DNA from: SLFT01 sp964493075 | GTDB lineage: Bacteria > Hydrogenedentota > Hydrogenedentia > Hydrogenedentales > CAITNO01 | Assembly: GCA_964493075.1 (NCBI GenBank) | Contig: CAZBNU010000192.1 | Coordinates: forward strand, 1 to 7,929 | Length of the DNA: 7,929 nucleotides | Direction: 5' to 3' | In this document: positions 6,672 through 7,929 of the stretch, piece by piece | How positions within the stretch are numbered: the first letter of the stretch is position 1 | Layout of the letters: each line of letters starts with the position of its first letter | Notes under the pieces: generated by a model | Databases searched by the model: none | Seen by the model: the letters and a program-made list of their open reading frames with translations, nothing else | Told to the model about the DNA's origin: nothing | Translations under genes and position numbers: made by a program

Positions 6672-6807
6672 ATGAATTATTTATCTGTCTTGCGGGCAGT
6701 GTCCGTGTTAGTTAGAGTATATTTCTCTGGCAGGGAATGATTTCTCTACGGGGGTTGTCTAGGACTACAATAGGGCATGGAGCAAAGTACAACAAAGAGG
6801 TTAACTT
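6672..6807 (+). other. bshA upstream leader, no gene
   Basis: This stretch completes the non-coding gap between the DAHP synthase and bshA genes. It must hold the bshA promoter unless transcription enters from the repeat. A TACAAT (6766-6771) and a TATATT (6718-6723) resemble -10 boxes, but neither has a convincing -35 at 16-18 bp. GAGG at 6797-6800 lies 7 nt before the bshA ATG and is the ribosome site. No riboswitch, tRNA or terminator was recognised. Confidence 0.4.
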
Positions 6808-7929
6808 ATGAAGATAGGCATTGTGTGTCAGGCTACTGCTGGCGGCAGCGGCATTCTCGCAACGGAACTGGGACTTGCCCTGGCGGAACGAGGCAATGAA
6901 GTCCATTTCATTTCCATGGAAGCGCCGTTTAGGTTACAGCACTTTTCCAAAAACGTATATTCCCATTACGTGGATGTTATCAATTACCCCCTGTTCAAGC
7001 TGCCACCTTATTCCCTTGCCCTCGCCAGCAAAATCAGCGAGATAGCCGAGGAGTATGACCTGGGGATTATTCACGCCCATTATGCCGTACCCAACGCGGT
7101 AGCAGCACTACTGGCGCGGGACATGCTCCCGGAGGAGAAGCGCTTCTGTCTCGTTACCACGCTTCATGGCACGGATATTACCCTCGTAGGCGGCCATCCT
7201 TCCTTCTATCGCACCACGCGCTACGCCATGGAAAACAGTTGCGCAGTCACCGCCGTGTCCAATTGGCTCAATGAAGAAACCATGCGCGAATTCAATTTGT
7301 CACGACCGGTGCGCACCATCTACAATTTTCTGGATGGAAAAAAGTTCGTCCCACGAACAGGAAATCGAGATGCCCTGGCATTGCCGCATGAAAAGATTAT
7401 CATGCACATCTCAAACTTCCGGCCTGTGAAGCGGGTTACGGATGTAGTACGCGTGTTCAACAAAGTGCTTGAAGCGACTCCCACAAAACTGGTCATGATA
7501 GGTGACGGTCCCGAACGGCTCGCCGCAACGGGCGTAGCAAAACAGTTGGGCATTACAGACCGCATTCTCTACGTGGGCAACTACGAAAACATTGAGGAAA
7601 TCCTACCCTGTGCCGATTTAGTGATACAGCCCAGCGAACACGAAAGTTTCGGACTGGTGCCCCTCGAAGCAATGGCCTGTGAAGTGCCCGTGATTGTCAC
7701 TGCCAGCGGCGGTGTACAAGAAGTGGTGCAACAAGGAGAAACTGGCTACCTATGCGAAGTGGGGGATATTGAGACCATGGCAGGCCACGCCATCACGCTG
7801 CTTTCAAACCCCGACCAAGCCCGCGACATGGGACGCAAAGGACGCGCCCATGTGCTGCAGCACTTCCAGAAAAATACCATCGTAGATCAGTACGAGTCCC
7901 TCTACAAAGAAGTCCTGGAAATGCGCGCC
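6808..7929 (+). CDS. bshA: N-acetyl-alpha-D-glucosaminyl L-malate synthase BshA (bacillithiol synthesis; extreme 3' end outside the window)
   Basis: BshA is a GT4-family retaining glycosyltransferase that joins UDP-GlcNAc to L-malate, the first step of bacillithiol synthesis. The 374 codons seen contain no stop; family members are about 375-385 residues, so only the last few are missing. The N-terminal Rossmann domain has the glycine loop AGGSGILATELG at about 11-22 and HFISMEAPFRL near 35-45. LASKISEIAEEYDLGIIHAHYAVP follows, and then HGTDIT with H120. The C-terminal domain has HISNFRPVKRVTDVV, the nucleotide-sugar phosphate site MIGDGPE, and the EHESFGLVPLEAMAC donor motif with E279, then SGGVQEVV and GETGYLCEVGD. 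These match Bacillus BshA closely, in contrast to generic GT4 enzymes. It is presumably cytoplasmic, with no signal peptide. bshB and bshC are not in the window. MshA (mycothiol) is a related alternative, but the PFRL, NFRPVKRV and GYLCEVGD segments favour BshA. Confidence 0.92.
   Translation, partial: MKIGIVCQATAGGSGILATELGLALAERGNEVHFISMEAPFRLQHFSKNVYSHYVDVINYPLFKLPPYSLALASKISEIAEEYDLGIIHAHYAVPNAVAALLARDMLPEEKRFCLVTTLHGTDITLVGGHPSFYRTTRYAMENSCAVTAVSNWLNEETMREFNLSRPVRTIYNFLDGKKFVPRTGNRDALALPHEKIIMHISNFRPVKRVTDVVRVFNKVLEATPTKLVMIGDGPERLAATGVAKQLGITDRILYVGNYENIEEILPCADLVIQPSEHESFGLVPLEAMACEVPVIVTASGGVQEVVQQGETGYLCEVGDIETMAGHAITLLSNPDQARDMGRKGRAHVLQHFQKNTIVDQYESLYKEVLEMRA

Overview
This is a bacterial chromosomal window of housekeeping genes with close to even base composition by eye. 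It holds six protein genes: smc and ymdB on the minus strand, a ROK glucokinase and purU on the plus strand, an AroG/AroF-type DAHP synthase on the minus strand, and bshA on the plus strand. smc and bshA are cut by the window edges. The genes use the standard code and have recognisable Shine-Dalgarno sequences. The taxon cannot be fixed from the sequence. bshA implies bacillithiol-type thiol chemistry, known from Bacillota, Bacteroidota/Chlorobi, Deinococcota and some other phyla. The large interspersed palindromes and the gene order do not look like a classical Bacillus-type chromosome. An uncultivated FCB- or PVC-related lineage is a guess only.

Layout. Positions 1-3080 (minus) hold a probable ymdB-smc operon with 28 bp between the genes: a YmdB-type metallophosphoesterase followed by the chromosome-condensation ATPase SMC, present here from the N-terminal ATPase half through the hinge. 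Positions 3081-3272 form a divergent control region. It contains three abutting inverted repeats, one lying in the spacer of a candidate promoter for the glucokinase. Positions 3273-4271 encode the glucokinase. Positions 4272-4546 are non-coding and hold a nested inverted-repeat element: MITE-like ends next to TA, surrounding a long hairpin. They also hold a near-copy of the last 18 bp of the glucokinase gene. Positions 4547-5398 encode PurU, which converges on the DAHP synthase (5434-6480) across 35 bp. Positions 6481-6807 hold a good candidate promoter for the DAHP synthase, a second long hairpin of similar architecture, and the bshA leader. Positions 6808-7929 encode BshA, complete except for its extreme C-terminus.

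How the genes relate. Apart from the ymdB-smc pair, the genes look like independent units: sugar phosphorylation (Glk), one-carbon/formate balance (PurU), entry to the shikimate pathway (DAHP synthase) and low-molecular-weight thiol synthesis (BshA). No defence, CRISPR, phage or secretion system is visible. The least explained parts are the two 'palindrome-of-palindromes' repeats and the operator-like cluster before the glucokinase gene.
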